From positions 1-21,419 of the IMG/VR virus record IMGVR_UViG_3300042313_000137: DNA of 21,419 nucleotides; one strand, 5' to 3'. The notes under the pieces are model-generated. The model saw only the letters and a program-made list of their open reading frames with translations. It did not search any database and was not told the origin of the DNA. Shown piece by piece: positions 6,793 through 12,527 of this stretch. This DNA is from a virus. A program made the position numbers and the translations under genes. Position 1 is the stretch's first letter. Each line of letters starts with the position of its first letter.

Positions 6793-7191
6793 TTACTTAA
6801 TATGCTTTTCAAAGAATTTTTCTATATTTCCTTTATTTAACTTATAGTAATGGTCTAATTTTTTTAAAGCTGACTCTTTAGCCTCCTCAATTGTGTTAAA
6901 AATATCTTCGCAAGTTCTTGAAACTCTATCTTTTTCACCATATTGGATGTAACTTTCACCCTCTCTTTTTTCAATTAATTCTTGAGGAAGTTCAATTTTA
7001 TAGATGTACTCTGGGTTATCTGCGGGCGGAAGTTCAATTCCTATAATTCGACATTGATACATATTTTCATCACATAAAATGAAAACTTTTTGTAACATTT
7101 CAAACTTTTTTTCATTTCTTAAAGTGCCTGCAAACTCAATTATATTTGAGTATGTTTTGTAAGTTTCAATTTGTACTATTCTATCGTTCAT
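6793..7191 (-). CDS. Hypothetical protein (132 aa)
   Basis: This 132-residue soluble protein is unrecognised. The first two thirds look like beta strands: IVQIETYKTY, KVFILCDENMYQCRIIGIEL, and EYIYKIELPQEL. The last third is helical and charged (FNTIEEAKESALKKLDHYYKL). The arrangement resembles many small phage proteins with a beta-sheet body and a helical tail, but no family can be named. It starts 14 bases after the 50-residue gene upstream. Its codon use and AT content match its neighbours, so nothing points to recent transfer separately from the cluster. Confidence 0.7.
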   Translation of the reverse strand: MNDRIVQIETYKTYSNIIEFAGTLRNEKKFEMLQKVFILCDENMYQCRIIGIELPPADNPEYIYKIELPQELIEKREGESYIQYGEKDRVSRTCEDIFNTIEEAKESALKKLDHYYKLNKGNIEKFFEKHIK

Positions 7192-7205
7192 ATTTTATTT
7201 ATTTT

Positions 7206-7358
7206 TTAACTTAATCTATAAGTTGATTCCTGGCCTTTTTTAAATGCTTCGTTTATTTGCTCTACTTCCATTTTTTTAGCTTGTTCAATAACAGAAAATA
7301 AAGATGCTCCAAAAGGTCTTTGTTCTAATTGCTCAACTAACCATTCAATTGCTGTCAT
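7206..7358 (-). CDS. Small hypothetical protein (50 aa)
   Basis: Reading from ATG 7358-7356 to TAA 7208-7206 gives 50 residues, starting MTAIEWLVEQLEQRPFG. The start overlaps the stop of the 37-residue gene as ATGA, a typical coupled junction. The sequence resembles short helical proteins that recur in flavobacterial phage genomes, with an EWLVEQL opening and a lysine-glutamate-rich second helix (FSVIEQAKKMEVEQ). No function can be assigned. The next gene starts 14 bases on. Its length puts it below usual gene-calling limits, but context and composition support it. Confidence 0.65.
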   Translation of the reverse strand: MTAIEWLVEQLEQRPFGASLFSVIEQAKKMEVEQINEAFKKGQESTYRLS

Positions 7359-7468
7359 TTTTTATCTATTTTAAATTTTGAACTATCTTTTTTTATACTT
7401 ACTAAATAATATTCTAAACTTTCAAAGTGAATAAAGTAAGTTGTTTTGTCTATTTTAATTTTCTGCAT
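7355..7468 (-). CDS. Very small hypothetical protein (37 aa)
   Basis: ATG 7468-7466 to TGA 7357-7355 encodes 37 residues (MQKIKIDKTTYFIHFESLEY, then a lysine-rich end). The ATG lies within the last codons of the zinc-finger-like gene (14-base overlap), and the TGA overlaps the next ATG as ATGA. It fills the only space between two better-supported genes, which is the main argument that it is translated. It may act simply to carry ribosomes across the junction. No domain or function is recognised, and confidence is limited by its length. Confidence 0.5.
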   Translation of the reverse strand: MQKIKIDKTTYFIHFESLEYYLVSIKKDSSKFKIDKK

Positions 7469-7760
7469 ACTCTTTTAATATTTCTGTTAGTGTTGGTGCA
7501 ATATATTCGTAATTTTCGCCTTCAAAATAAGGTTCTTCTTTATAACCTATAATCGCCTGTCTAATGTAGTGCATTCCTTTACTGGGCTTTATGACATTCC
7601 TACGGTCTTTGCGTTTTTGTACTTCGTTCTTGTAGTGGCATTGTCTACATTTATATGTAAAGTATTGCCTTTCTTCTGATCTATGTTTGTTATAACCCTC
7701 CAAAAAGTTAAGTACATTCAACTTTTTGGTAGTTTTACATTGTTTACATTCTCTATTCAT
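7455..7760 (-). CDS. Zinc-finger-like small protein (101 aa)
   Basis: The 101-residue protein has two CxxC knuckles, Cys5/Cys8 and Cys38/Cys41, separated by 29 residues. This is the pattern of a zinc ribbon or treble clef. The segment after the second pair is basic (KNEVQKRKDRRN) and could contact nucleic acid. Treble-clef proteins in phages include HNH-type endonucleases and transcription regulators, but I see no HNH catalytic histidine motif, so a binding or regulatory role is as likely. The start overlaps the upstream stop by 4 bases (ATGA). It sits in the accessory cluster near the methyltransferase. Confidence 0.75.
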   Translation of the reverse strand: MNRECKQCKTTKKLNVLNFLEGYNKHRSEERQYFTYKCRQCHYKNEVQKRKDRRNVIKPSKGMHYIRQAIIGYKEEPYFEGENYEYIAPTLTEILKEYAEN

Positions 7761-7990
7761 AAGATTGAAGGTTCTGTTAATACTATAACTATATTTTCAC
7801 TCTCAAATCGGTAGTTCTTATACTCATCATTCCATTGAACTTGATAACCTTTGTCAAATAATATCTGCTCTAAATGTGCATTGTGATAACCAAGCAATGT
7901 AACCTTCCATTTTGTAATACCTACATTGAAGAAATTATCTAAATTCAATTCGTAGTGTAATTTCGTCGCTAAGTCTAAATTCGTTTTCAT
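7757..7990 (-). CDS. Hypothetical protein (77 aa)
   Basis: This 77-residue protein is unrecognised. It contains two tryptophans and a run of alternating residues consistent with a small mixed alpha/beta fold: WKVTLLGYHNAHLEQILFDK, then YRFESENIVIVL near the end. No metal site, signal peptide or membrane segment is visible. It begins 4 bases after the stop of the 52-residue gene, and its own stop overlaps the zinc-finger-like gene start as ATGA. The acidic to neutral composition contrasts with the basic neighbours. Small phage proteins of this size sometimes inhibit host defence, but there is no specific evidence here. Confidence 0.7.
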   Translation of the reverse strand: MKTNLDLATKLHYELNLDNFFNVGITKWKVTLLGYHNAHLEQILFDKGYQVQWNDEYKNYRFESENIVIVLTEPSIL

Positions 7991-7994
7991 AATA

Positions 7995-8153
7995 TTATTT
8001 TTTAATTGTGTAAGTATTTCTGTCCCAACTTTTAATATTTTTTACTCGATCTAATTCTTTACCGTATAGGCCCCAAAAAAATTGAGCCCATTCGTTAAAG
8101 TCACTTGGTCGATCTTTTGGAAAAATTGTTTTGCTAATTCTTAAAGTTTTCAT
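7995..8153 (-). CDS. Small hypothetical protein (52 aa)
   Basis: ATG 8153-8151 to TAA 7997-7995 encodes 52 residues starting MKTLRISKTIFPKDRPSDFN. It is aromatic-rich for its size (EWAQFFWGLYGKEL) and ends basic. The spacing supports it: it lies 12 bases after the 66-residue gene and 4 bases before the next start. The A-rich stretch before the ATG (TTAAAAACTAGAAATTATG) is nearly the same as that before the 8620 start, suggesting a shared ribosome-binding context. The protein family and function are not recognised. Confidence 0.65.
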   Translation of the reverse strand: MKTLRISKTIFPKDRPSDFNEWAQFFWGLYGKELDRVKNIKSWDRNTYTIKK

Positions 8154-8165
8154 AATTTCTAGTTT

Positions 8166-8366
8166 TTAAAGTTTATTGATTTGTTCTTTTACTTCTTTCC
8201 AATATTCAATAGTTTTTACTATGCTTTTTGTATCATAAATAAATAAATGACTTTCTATTATTTCATCTACTATTTTATTTGTAATTAATTTTGCTTTTTC
8301 ATCATTTGCAATAATATCTCTAATTATGCTAAAATATATGTGAAAGGCTTTTGATTGTGTATTCAT
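8166..8366 (-). CDS. Small helical protein (66 aa), paralogue of the gene at 8756-8965
   Basis: The 66-residue product is all-helical in appearance. Its C-terminal half reads VDEIIES, then EYWKEVKEQINKL. The protein encoded at 8756-8965 reads VDELIES, then EYWIEVRKEIEKL, so the two are likely paralogues. Small proteins of this type, ending in a YWxEVKxEIxKL-like helix, recur in flavobacterial phage genomes without known function. A short hairpin (GTGCG/CGCAC, 8373-8389) lies just before its start codon. It is the second gene after the promoter at 8655-8684. Confidence 0.72.
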   Translation of the reverse strand: MNTQSKAFHIYFSIIRDIIANDEKAKLITNKIVDEIIESHLFIYDTKSIVKTIEYWKEVKEQINKL

Positions 8367-8372
8367 AATATT

Positions 8373-8389
8373 GTGCGTTACAGTCGCAC
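8373..8389 (-). other. Short GC-rich hairpin before the 66-aa gene
   Basis: GTGCG (8373-8377) and CGCAC (8385-8389) form a 5-bp stem with a 7-nt loop, directly upstream of the ATG at 8366. It stands out in AT-rich sequence and may affect translation or RNA processing. It has no T tract and is not a terminator. Confidence 0.4.
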
Positions 8390-8401
8390 CCCTGATTTTA
8401 T

Positions 8402-8620
8402 TTAGTTTAAACCTTGTTGTGTCATATAGTCATCAAACATCATATCCATACATTGTTTATTTTCAGTTACTTTTTTCATTAATTTTAAACCATTATTAAC
8501 CCAGTCTTTTAATAATTGTTTCATATCTTCTTCAGTTTCTAAAATGTAGTTATTTAATTTAGCAAACATCATTAAGTTTTCTAATTGCTCTTGATCTTTT
8601 TGTGTAAATTCTGCGTTCAT
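8402..8620 (-). CDS. Hypothetical acidic helical protein (72 aa), first gene of the accessory operon
   Basis: The protein from ATG 8620-8618 has 72 residues (MNAEFTQKDQEQLENLMMFA and on). It is helical, acidic and methionine-rich near the end (CMDMMFDDYM). The open frame extends to 8665, but that ATG lies inside the promoter elements at 8655-8684, so those 15 codons cannot all be transcribed. The start at 8620, with its A-rich leader, is therefore preferred. As the first gene after a strong-looking promoter it should be well expressed early in infection. Its function is unknown. Confidence 0.72.
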   Translation of the reverse strand: MNAEFTQKDQEQLENLMMFAKLNNYILETEEDMKQLLKDWVNNGLKLMKKVTENKQCMDMMFDDYMTQQGLN

Positions 8621-8654
8621 AATTTCTAGTTTTTTAGTTATTGTTTCCGTTCTA

Positions 8655-8684
8655 CAAATATACATACTTTTTTTAAATATACAA
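8655..8684 (-). promoter_or_regulatory. Bacteroidota-type promoter for the accessory/methyltransferase operon
   Basis: TTG (8684-8682), 19 bases, then TATATTTG (8662-8655) on the minus strand. The region is nearly identical to the promoter at 11196-11225, sharing AAGTATGTATATTTGT. It lies between a terminator (8711-8747) and the start of the 72-residue gene. Confidence 0.85.
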
Positions 8685-8710
8685 GCGTTTATTTAAAATA
8701 AATGTAAAAT

Positions 8711-8747
8711 AAAAATTAACTACCTAGATTTGAGATAGTTAATTTTA
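8711..8747 (-). terminator. Intrinsic terminator ending the recombination operon
   Basis: Perfect 11-bp arms AAAATTAACTA (8712-8722) and TAGTTAATTTT (8736-8746) flank a 13-nt loop. On the minus strand the stem runs into TTTTTATTTTA. It is AT-rich, so may be only moderately efficient. The upstream gene stops at 8756. Confidence 0.7.
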
Positions 8748-8755
8748 AAAATAAT

Positions 8756-8965
8756 TCATAGTTTTTCAATTTCTTTGCGTACTTCAATCCAATATTCACT
8801 AGCTCCGCAATTTTCATATAAATCTTTATTCCAGCTTTCTATTAATTCATCAACTGCAATTAAGGCACATTGTTTACTATGTTGTGGGTGCATAAAATAA
8901 ATAGGTTTAATTGGTTTTAATTTAAATTTATTAAATAGTTCTATTGCTTTATCTTTAGGATTCAT
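8756..8965 (-). CDS. Small helical protein (69 aa), paralogue of the gene at 8166-8366
   Basis: The ATG at 8965-8963 overlaps the upstream TGA as ATGA, so it is preferred over the ATG three codons earlier. The 69-residue product starts MNPKDKAIELFNKFKLK and continues with HSKQCALIAVDELIES and EYWIEVRKEIEKL. The last part matches the 66-residue protein at 8166-8366. The organisation (MNPKxKAxEL, KQCALIAVDEL, then YWxEV) is familiar from many flavobacterial phage genomes, where its role is undetermined. It is the last gene of its operon, followed by a terminator. Confidence 0.75.
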   Translation of the reverse strand: MNPKDKAIELFNKFKLKPIKPIYFMHPQHSKQCALIAVDELIESWNKDLYENCGASEYWIEVRKEIEKL

Positions 8966-9177
8966 AAATAACATTTAAACACGTTTAATACTTTTTCGCT
9001 AACTGGCATCTTATAAATTATGAATTTGTTGTAAGTCACCCTATTAATACTTTCTAAAACTTTCTCCCTTAATGGTGACTTTGACTTTAACCCAACTACT
9101 ATTCTTTGTTGAAATTCAAGTGCGACAAAGCTATTTCTAACTTCGTCACATTTGTTTTGATCTACTAGTAATTTCAA
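8962..9177 (-). CDS. Hypothetical basic protein (71 aa)
   Basis: This 71-residue protein is not recognised. It is basic, with a first part rich in charged helices (DQNKCDEVRNSFVALEFQQR) and a second part that may be beta (YNKFIIYKMPVSEKVLNVFK). Two cysteines are far apart and do not form an evident metal site. Its start overlaps the stop of the SSB-like gene as ATGA and its stop overlaps the following start in the same manner, so it is co-translated with both. A partner role in the recombination module is possible only by position. Confidence 0.68.
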   Translation of the reverse strand: MKLLVDQNKCDEVRNSFVALEFQQRIVVGLKSKSPLREKVLESINRVTYNKFIIYKMPVSEKVLNVFKCYL

Positions 9178-9503
9178 AATGGTGGTTCTTCTAAAATTGT
9201 ATTCTCAATCTTAACATCGTTTGTCACTGGCTCAATTCTCCACGCATCCAATGTTAGGAAATTGCTTATAATTTGAGTAGTTGGATTAGTCCAATCTCTA
9301 CCGTTTAAATTACAACTTACATTAACCTCGTCGTTAACTTTGAATTTGTCCAATAAAGCACATTTATCCTTAGTCACTTGAATTTTAAACGTGTTCGGGT
9401 ACGTTTCATCCGTTAATACTTTAAATTCTCTCTTTGAGAAGTTATCACTTACTACGATTGTGTCGTTAATTCCTACAATTCGACCTTTGATTTCAATATT
9501 CAT
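9174..9503 (-). CDS. DUF3127-like OB-fold single-strand DNA-binding protein
   Basis: The 109-residue protein resembles the DUF3127 family: KREFKVLTDETYP at 24-36, KDKCALLDKFKVNDEV at 45-60, NLNGRDWTN at 65-73 and LDAWRI at 85-90. The predicted all-beta barrel fits an OB-fold. The extreme C-terminus is acidic and ends LEEPPF, very like the SSB tail tip (DDIPF) that recruits replication partners. Together with the ERF annealing protein two genes upstream, this supports a role as the phage single-strand DNA-binding protein, although family members are formally of unknown function. It overlaps the membrane-peptide gene upstream by 11 bases. Confidence 0.82.
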   Translation of the reverse strand: MNIEIKGRIVGINDTIVVSDNFSKREFKVLTDETYPNTFKIQVTKDKCALLDKFKVNDEVNVSCNLNGRDWTNPTTQIISNFLTLDAWRIEPVTNDVKIENTILEEPPF

Positions 9504-9675
9504 ATTTATTTATTATTGGATTACTATTTATATACTCGTTTGGTGTTCCTGTTGTATCTATGTATAATGAACTTTCTCGCTCGTTTACATTGTATGTTTT
9601 ACTTTGTTGTTTTTGTGTACGGAGTAGCAATATAAACACTACTCCGATACTACCAATTAATAATAGTTTAAACAT
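9493..9675 (-). CDS. Small single-pass membrane protein (60 aa)
   Basis: Residues 2-18 (FKLLLIGSIGVVFILLL) form one strong transmembrane segment at the N-terminus, followed by basic RTQKQQSK, which by the positive-inside rule would place the tail in the cytoplasm. The remaining 35 residues are polar, with NVNERESS and a tyrosine-rich end. There is no lipobox cysteine. It overlaps the genes on both sides by 8 and 11 bases, so it belongs to the recombination operon. No function is recognised. An uncleaved signal sequence with an external tail is the alternative topology. Confidence 0.65.
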   Translation of the reverse strand: MFKLLLIGSIGVVFILLLRTQKQQSKTYNVNERESSLYIDTTGTPNEYINSNPIINKYEY

Positions 9676-10168
9676 TTTTAACCATTATTGATGATTTACT
9701 AAATGTAATTATTGGACGTTGTAAAACTTCTCCTGTAGTTTCGTCTAAGCTACTAACTTTTGAAAGTGCAACTTGTTTATATTTTTCCTCAATTTCTTTC
9801 AAATTATCTTTTGCAATTTTCCATTCCTCAATATCTGAATAGTCAATCATTCGTCTACCTTCAACTTTGGTTATCATTTTAGATCCATATTTGAAACTTT
9901 TTTCGGTACGATTTTCAGCTTCTTCAATTGCTAGTTCCTGGACTTCTCTATTAACTTTGTCCGCTATGTCTTTTACTTCCTTAGATATAGTGTATAGGCT
10001 AAGTGCATCTAGTTCTCCATTTCTTACAGCGTTAACCATCATTTCAAAATGGTCTTGTAGTGTTATAACAGTTGCCTCCGTAACTACTGATAAATGAAAC
10101 GGATTTTGAACTGGTGTGTTTTCCCAATGCATTTGATCTTGTTTGTCTATGTCGTTTAAATTTTCCAT
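9668..10168 (-). CDS. Hypothetical helical phage protein (166 aa) next to ERF
   Basis: The 166-residue protein starts one base after the ERF stop. It is mostly helical: VTEATVITLQDHFEMMVNAV, a VKDIADKVNREVQELAIEEA coiled-coil-like stretch near residues 66-85, and a second around 118-135 (WKIAKDNLKEIEEKYKQVA). The C-terminus contains VLQRPIITFSKSSIMVKNV, probably beta. I recognise this general type as a frequent neighbour of recombinase and SSB genes in Bacteroidota phages, but know of no assigned function. The position suggests a helper of annealing or a nuclease-inhibitor role; neither is shown by the sequence. Confidence 0.7.
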   Translation of the reverse strand: MENLNDIDKQDQMHWENTPVQNPFHLSVVTEATVITLQDHFEMMVNAVRNGELDALSLYTISKEVKDIADKVNREVQELAIEEAENRTEKSFKYGSKMITKVEGRRMIDYSDIEEWKIAKDNLKEIEEKYKQVALSKVSSLDETTGEVLQRPIITFSKSSIMVKNV

Positions 10169-10169
10169 T

Positions 10170-10802
10170 TTATTTACTTTTTTCGATTAATAATTTTTCT
10201 ACTTCACTACTTACATTGTACTTTGCTTTGATTTGCTCAATCGTTCCCTTACCTTCTTTTAAAGCATCTACGCAACGAATAAAATTAGATGAACCAACTT
10301 GTAAGACTTCTTTAACGATTGGCATTACTTTTATGTCATCTGAATGAGTTTTATCGGTATCTTCGATAGTTCCTGTTGGTACTAAGAAAGTATATAATAA
10401 GACATTCTTTAAAGCGTATGTAGTGGCTTTTCCTGCTCCTTTATCTTGTGCATCTATACCATATCCAAAACCTTGAATTTCTATATGTTCACCACTTAAA
10501 GCATATATTATTTTATAGGTAACTAATACTTCTGTAAAAACTGATTGTTTAGTTTTCATAGTTTTTGAATAGCTATCCATTTCTTCCCAACGTTCGATTT
10601 TTGTAGTTGGTTCAATTTTAATAGGAAAACAAACTAAATTATTTTTTGCCATTGCTTCACCTATTTTTTGCTTAACATCTTTGTCTGAAATACCTTTATA
10701 TGAGTTATTACCAGTTCCAATAGTCATTGATTTTTCAATGTTTTTTACTTCTTTCATAACGCAAATCATTGCATCATAAATATTTGTTATTCTTTCACTC
10801 AT
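10170..10802 (-). CDS. erf: ERF-family single-strand annealing recombinase
   Basis: The 210-residue product matches the ERF family core. The N-terminal part has helical IYDAMICVMKEVKNIEK and the ISDKDVKQKIGEAMAKNNLV region (38-57), where relatives probe single strands. The central hallmark at 111-145 contains GFGYGIDAQDKGAGKATTYA followed by LKNVLLYTFLVPTG, close to the family consensus. An acidic EDTD follows. ERF proteins form rings on single-stranded DNA and anneal complementary strands for phage circularisation and recombination. The last 50 residues are variable. It lies 6 bases after the 64-residue gene, and the SSB-like protein is two genes downstream. Confidence 0.9.
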   Translation of the reverse strand: MSERITNIYDAMICVMKEVKNIEKSMTIGTGNNSYKGISDKDVKQKIGEAMAKNNLVCFPIKIEPTTKIERWEEMDSYSKTMKTKQSVFTEVLVTYKIIYALSGEHIEIQGFGYGIDAQDKGAGKATTYALKNVLLYTFLVPTGTIEDTDKTHSDDIKVMPIVKEVLQVGSSNFIRCVDALKEGKGTIEQIKAKYNVSSEVEKLLIEKSK

Positions 10803-10808
10803 GATATT

Positions 10809-11003
10809 TTATCCTAAATAGTTAATAATTAAATCCCTTACTTCGTCCATGTCTAACAAGTCCATGATACAAGTTTCTGAATCTTCTAATGTTACTTTAC
10901 CGATGCTGAAATCGTCCTCAATTTCTTCATCACCAAATTGGATTGAACGATTTGAGATTGTACATTCCATGTTTAAATCTCGATATTTAATAAATGCTTT
11001 CAT
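10809..11003 (-). CDS. Hypothetical acidic protein (64 aa)
   Basis: The 64-residue product is unrecognised and very acidic, especially in the second half (FGDEEIEDDFSIGKV, then LLDMDEVRDLIINYLG). It looks like a small beta-rich start followed by one helix. It has no metal site or membrane segment. It begins 2 bases after the 55-residue gene and ends 6 bases before ERF, so it is part of the recombination operon. Acidic small phage proteins can mimic DNA, which would be a testable idea, but nothing specific identifies it as such. Confidence 0.68.
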   Translation of the reverse strand: MKAFIKYRDLNMECTISNRSIQFGDEEIEDDFSIGKVTLEDSETCIMDLLDMDEVRDLIINYLG

Positions 11004-11005
11004 AA

Positions 11006-11173
11006 TTATTTAACTTTATAATATTCGTCACTTTTTAAAAATTGTTTCCAGTCATTCTCTGTATTGTATTGACATGAATTGAATTCTTCTTTACTCATTT
11101 TAAATGTTCTGTAAGTTGCAGTTTCATTTTTAATCGTAAATGTTCTCGCTGATTTGTTTGATGTAATTTTCAT
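11006..11173 (-). CDS. Small protein (55 aa), first gene of the recombination operon
   Basis: ATG 11173-11171 to TAA 11008-11006 encodes 55 residues: MKITSNKSARTFTIKNE, a YRTFKMSKEEFNSCQYN middle and an NDWKQFLKSDEYYKVK end. The arrangement, with an NDWxxFLKxDxYYxV finish, is familiar from small flavobacterial phage proteins of unknown function. It lies directly after the promoter at 11196-11225 with a 20-odd base leader, which makes it a strong candidate for an early, highly expressed gene. The composition is basic and mixed alpha/beta. A DNA-binding or regulatory role would fit size and position but is not shown. Confidence 0.7.
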   Translation of the reverse strand: MKITSNKSARTFTIKNETATYRTFKMSKEEFNSCQYNTENDWKQFLKSDEYYKVK

Positions 11174-11195
11174 AATTAATTCGTTTTAGTTACCA

Positions 11196-11225
11196 CAAAT
11201 ATACATACTTATTTTAAATAAACAA
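11196..11225 (-). promoter_or_regulatory. Bacteroidota-type promoter for the recombination operon
   Basis: TTG (11225-11223), 19 bases, then TATATTTG (11203-11196) on the minus strand, the best match to the Bacteroidota consensus. It follows the terminator after the endolysin and precedes the 55-residue gene. The sequence is almost the same as the promoter at 8655-8684. Confidence 0.85.
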
Positions 11226-11246
11226 CAGTAAATTTAAATTATTTTA

Positions 11247-11287
11247 AATAAAAAAAGTGAGATAGTTTTAATTACCTCACTTTTAAT
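11247..11287 (-). terminator. Intrinsic terminator ending the virion/lysis operon
   Basis: AAAAGTGAG (11253-11261) and CTCACTTTT (11276-11284) form a perfect 9-bp stem with a 14-nt loop. On the minus strand the stem is followed by a T run and ATTTAAAAT. Because the arms start with A runs, it could also stop transcription on the other strand. Confidence 0.8.
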
Positions 11288-11326
11288 AACTTAACTAAAA
11301 ACTAATATTATGAATAATAAAGATAG

Positions 11327-11734
11327 TTATTTTATTATCAATATTTGCTTTCTATTTGGTTTTTTTTCTGTGTAACTAATATGCACCCACGAAAAATTAT
11401 ACTCATTTATGATTTGATCAAAATCTAAATTAGCTTTGCACCACTCAAATAGTTTCTTATTTTCCTCAATTGAGCCAGCATCCATATCAATAGCTTCACC
11501 TTTGCAATGTTGACTTGACAAACTACCTTTAACCGCTTTATTCAGCTTAGAACCCCTGTAAAAAGAATTAATTTTAATAGGTTTTTTATACCATTCACGC
11601 AAAGGTTCAAAGCATTTTTCAGCTACCAATTTCATACAAGCCAAATGTTCAGCTGTTGGTATGTTGTCTATACCTAATCTAGTAGCAGTAGCTGAAAATG
11701 TAGATTCTTTAAGGCTTATATGTTTGCTAATCAT
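11327..11734 (-). CDS. Peptidase M15-type endolysin
   Basis: The 135-residue protein fits the M15A zinc peptidase family, which cleaves peptide links in peptidoglycan and is used by many phages as an endolysin. SSQHCKGEAIDMD carries His76 and Asp83 in the HxxxxxxD arrangement, and SWVHIS carries His118, completing the three zinc ligands. FYRGSKLNKAVKG upstream is the usual substrate-side segment, with the conserved Arg60. There is no signal peptide, so export would depend on the holin-like protein, whose gene overlaps this start as ATGA. The gene is the last of the virion/lysis operon and a terminator follows. Confidence 0.88.
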   Translation of the reverse strand: MISKHISLKESTFSATATRLGIDNIPTAEHLACMKLVAEKCFEPLREWYKKPIKINSFYRGSKLNKAVKGSLSSQHCKGEAIDMDAGSIEENKKLFEWCKANLDFDQIINEYNFSWVHISYTEKKPNRKQILIIK

Positions 11735-11919
11735 ATCTTAGTTAATTTAGCAATTGCAGTAGCAGTCGCTCCAATTGAAACTAATATAGTCCCAGCTACA
11801 ACCGTTGCGGGTAAAGTAATTAAACCACTTCCAACAATTCCTAATATTATTCCAAAATTTATTACCTTCTTGAAAAACATCGGTGTATCTGAATTCCATC
11901 GTTTTTTTAGTTCTCTCAT
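11731..11919 (-). CDS. Holin-like two-span membrane protein (62 aa)
   Basis: The 62-residue protein has a short basic N-terminus (RELKKRW), then two hydrophobic segments: residues 19-36 (KVINFGIILGIVGSGLIT) and about 39-57 (TVVAGTILVSIGATATAIA). They are linked by a Pro-containing turn, and a basic end follows (KLTKI). Size, topology and position directly before the endolysin are typical of a class II holin, which forms holes in the inner membrane at lysis time. Its start overlaps the stop of the GAF-like membrane protein and its stop overlaps the endolysin start, both as ATGA. The function is inferred from topology and context, since holins share little sequence. Confidence 0.75.
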   Translation of the reverse strand: MRELKKRWNSDTPMFFKKVINFGIILGIVGSGLITLPATVVAGTILVSIGATATAIAKLTKI

Positions 11920-12527
11920 AACATTAATGTATTACCTATTTCGTTTGCAATTCCTTTAAATTCTTGTTTATTTATTTGTGTTTCATTTGCTTTTTTCACA
12001 AAGTCAATTCCAATATAAGCTACAAATTTACCATTCTTAAAATAAGGGGTTATATAAATTGATTTAATACCTTGATTTTTTAAATTTATTTTTGTCGCTT
12101 CTTCTTTTATTTCATCAATATTATTGTAGTTCATTCTATCTAGCAATACATCTTGAAGAAATACAGGATATAAAGATACTGCTAAATTTTGTAAATATTG
12201 TGCCTCTCTACTTACACCGTTTGAACATACTTCAAATGTCATTGATTGATGGTTACGATGACTACCATCGTAGTATTTAATAGTATTATGAAATTGAAAA
12301 ATATAACCTCTATCAGCTTTGTATTTAAGCATCAAATTGTTAAGCATCTGCTGAATTAAAACGTTGTTATTAATGTCCTCTTTTACGGGGTCGTTTTCAA
12401 TCTTTTTTTCAACTACCTTAGTAATTAAAGGTTGGTATGAATAAAGCACTAATCCAACAAATAGAAGGATTAGTGCTATATTTTTCATTTTTCTTAGTTC
12501 TGCTAGGATTGATTTAATATTGTTCAT
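11916..12527 (-). CDS. Membrane-anchored GAF-like domain protein (203 aa)
   Basis: Residues 16-34 form one transmembrane segment (NIALILLFVGLVLYSYQPL) after a basic N-terminus, and a charged linker follows. Residues 60-200 look like a GAF or related small-molecule sensor domain: LMLKYKADRGYIFQFHN at 65-81, SMTFEVCSNG at 95-104, YPVFLQDVLLDRMNY, SIYITPYFKNGKFVAYIGID, and a closing helix. This pattern, with the GYIFQFHN strand, recurs in phage-encoded membrane proteins. It sits between a small unknown gene and the holin, linked to both by overlaps. It could sense host state or regulate lysis, or be a spanin-like partner. The GAF assignment rests on the strand pattern only. Confidence 0.62.
   Translation of the reverse strand: MNNIKSILAELRKMKNIALILLFVGLVLYSYQPLITKVVEKKIENDPVKEDINNNVLIQQMLNNLMLKYKADRGYIFQFHNTIKYYDGSHRNHQSMTFEVCSNGVSREAQYLQNLAVSLYPVFLQDVLLDRMNYNNIDEIKEEATKINLKNQGIKSIYITPYFKNGKFVAYIGIDFVKKANETQINKQEFKGIANEIGNTLML

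Noticed and set aside
8621-8665. Longer start for the 72-residue protein
   Set aside because: The upstream ATG lies inside the promoter core, so it could not be fully transcribed from it.
8962-8965. Stop-codon recoding
   Set aside because: TGA, TAG and TAA all act as ordinary stops at tight gene junctions (TGA at 8962 and 7355, TAG at 6445 and 4101), so the standard code fits.
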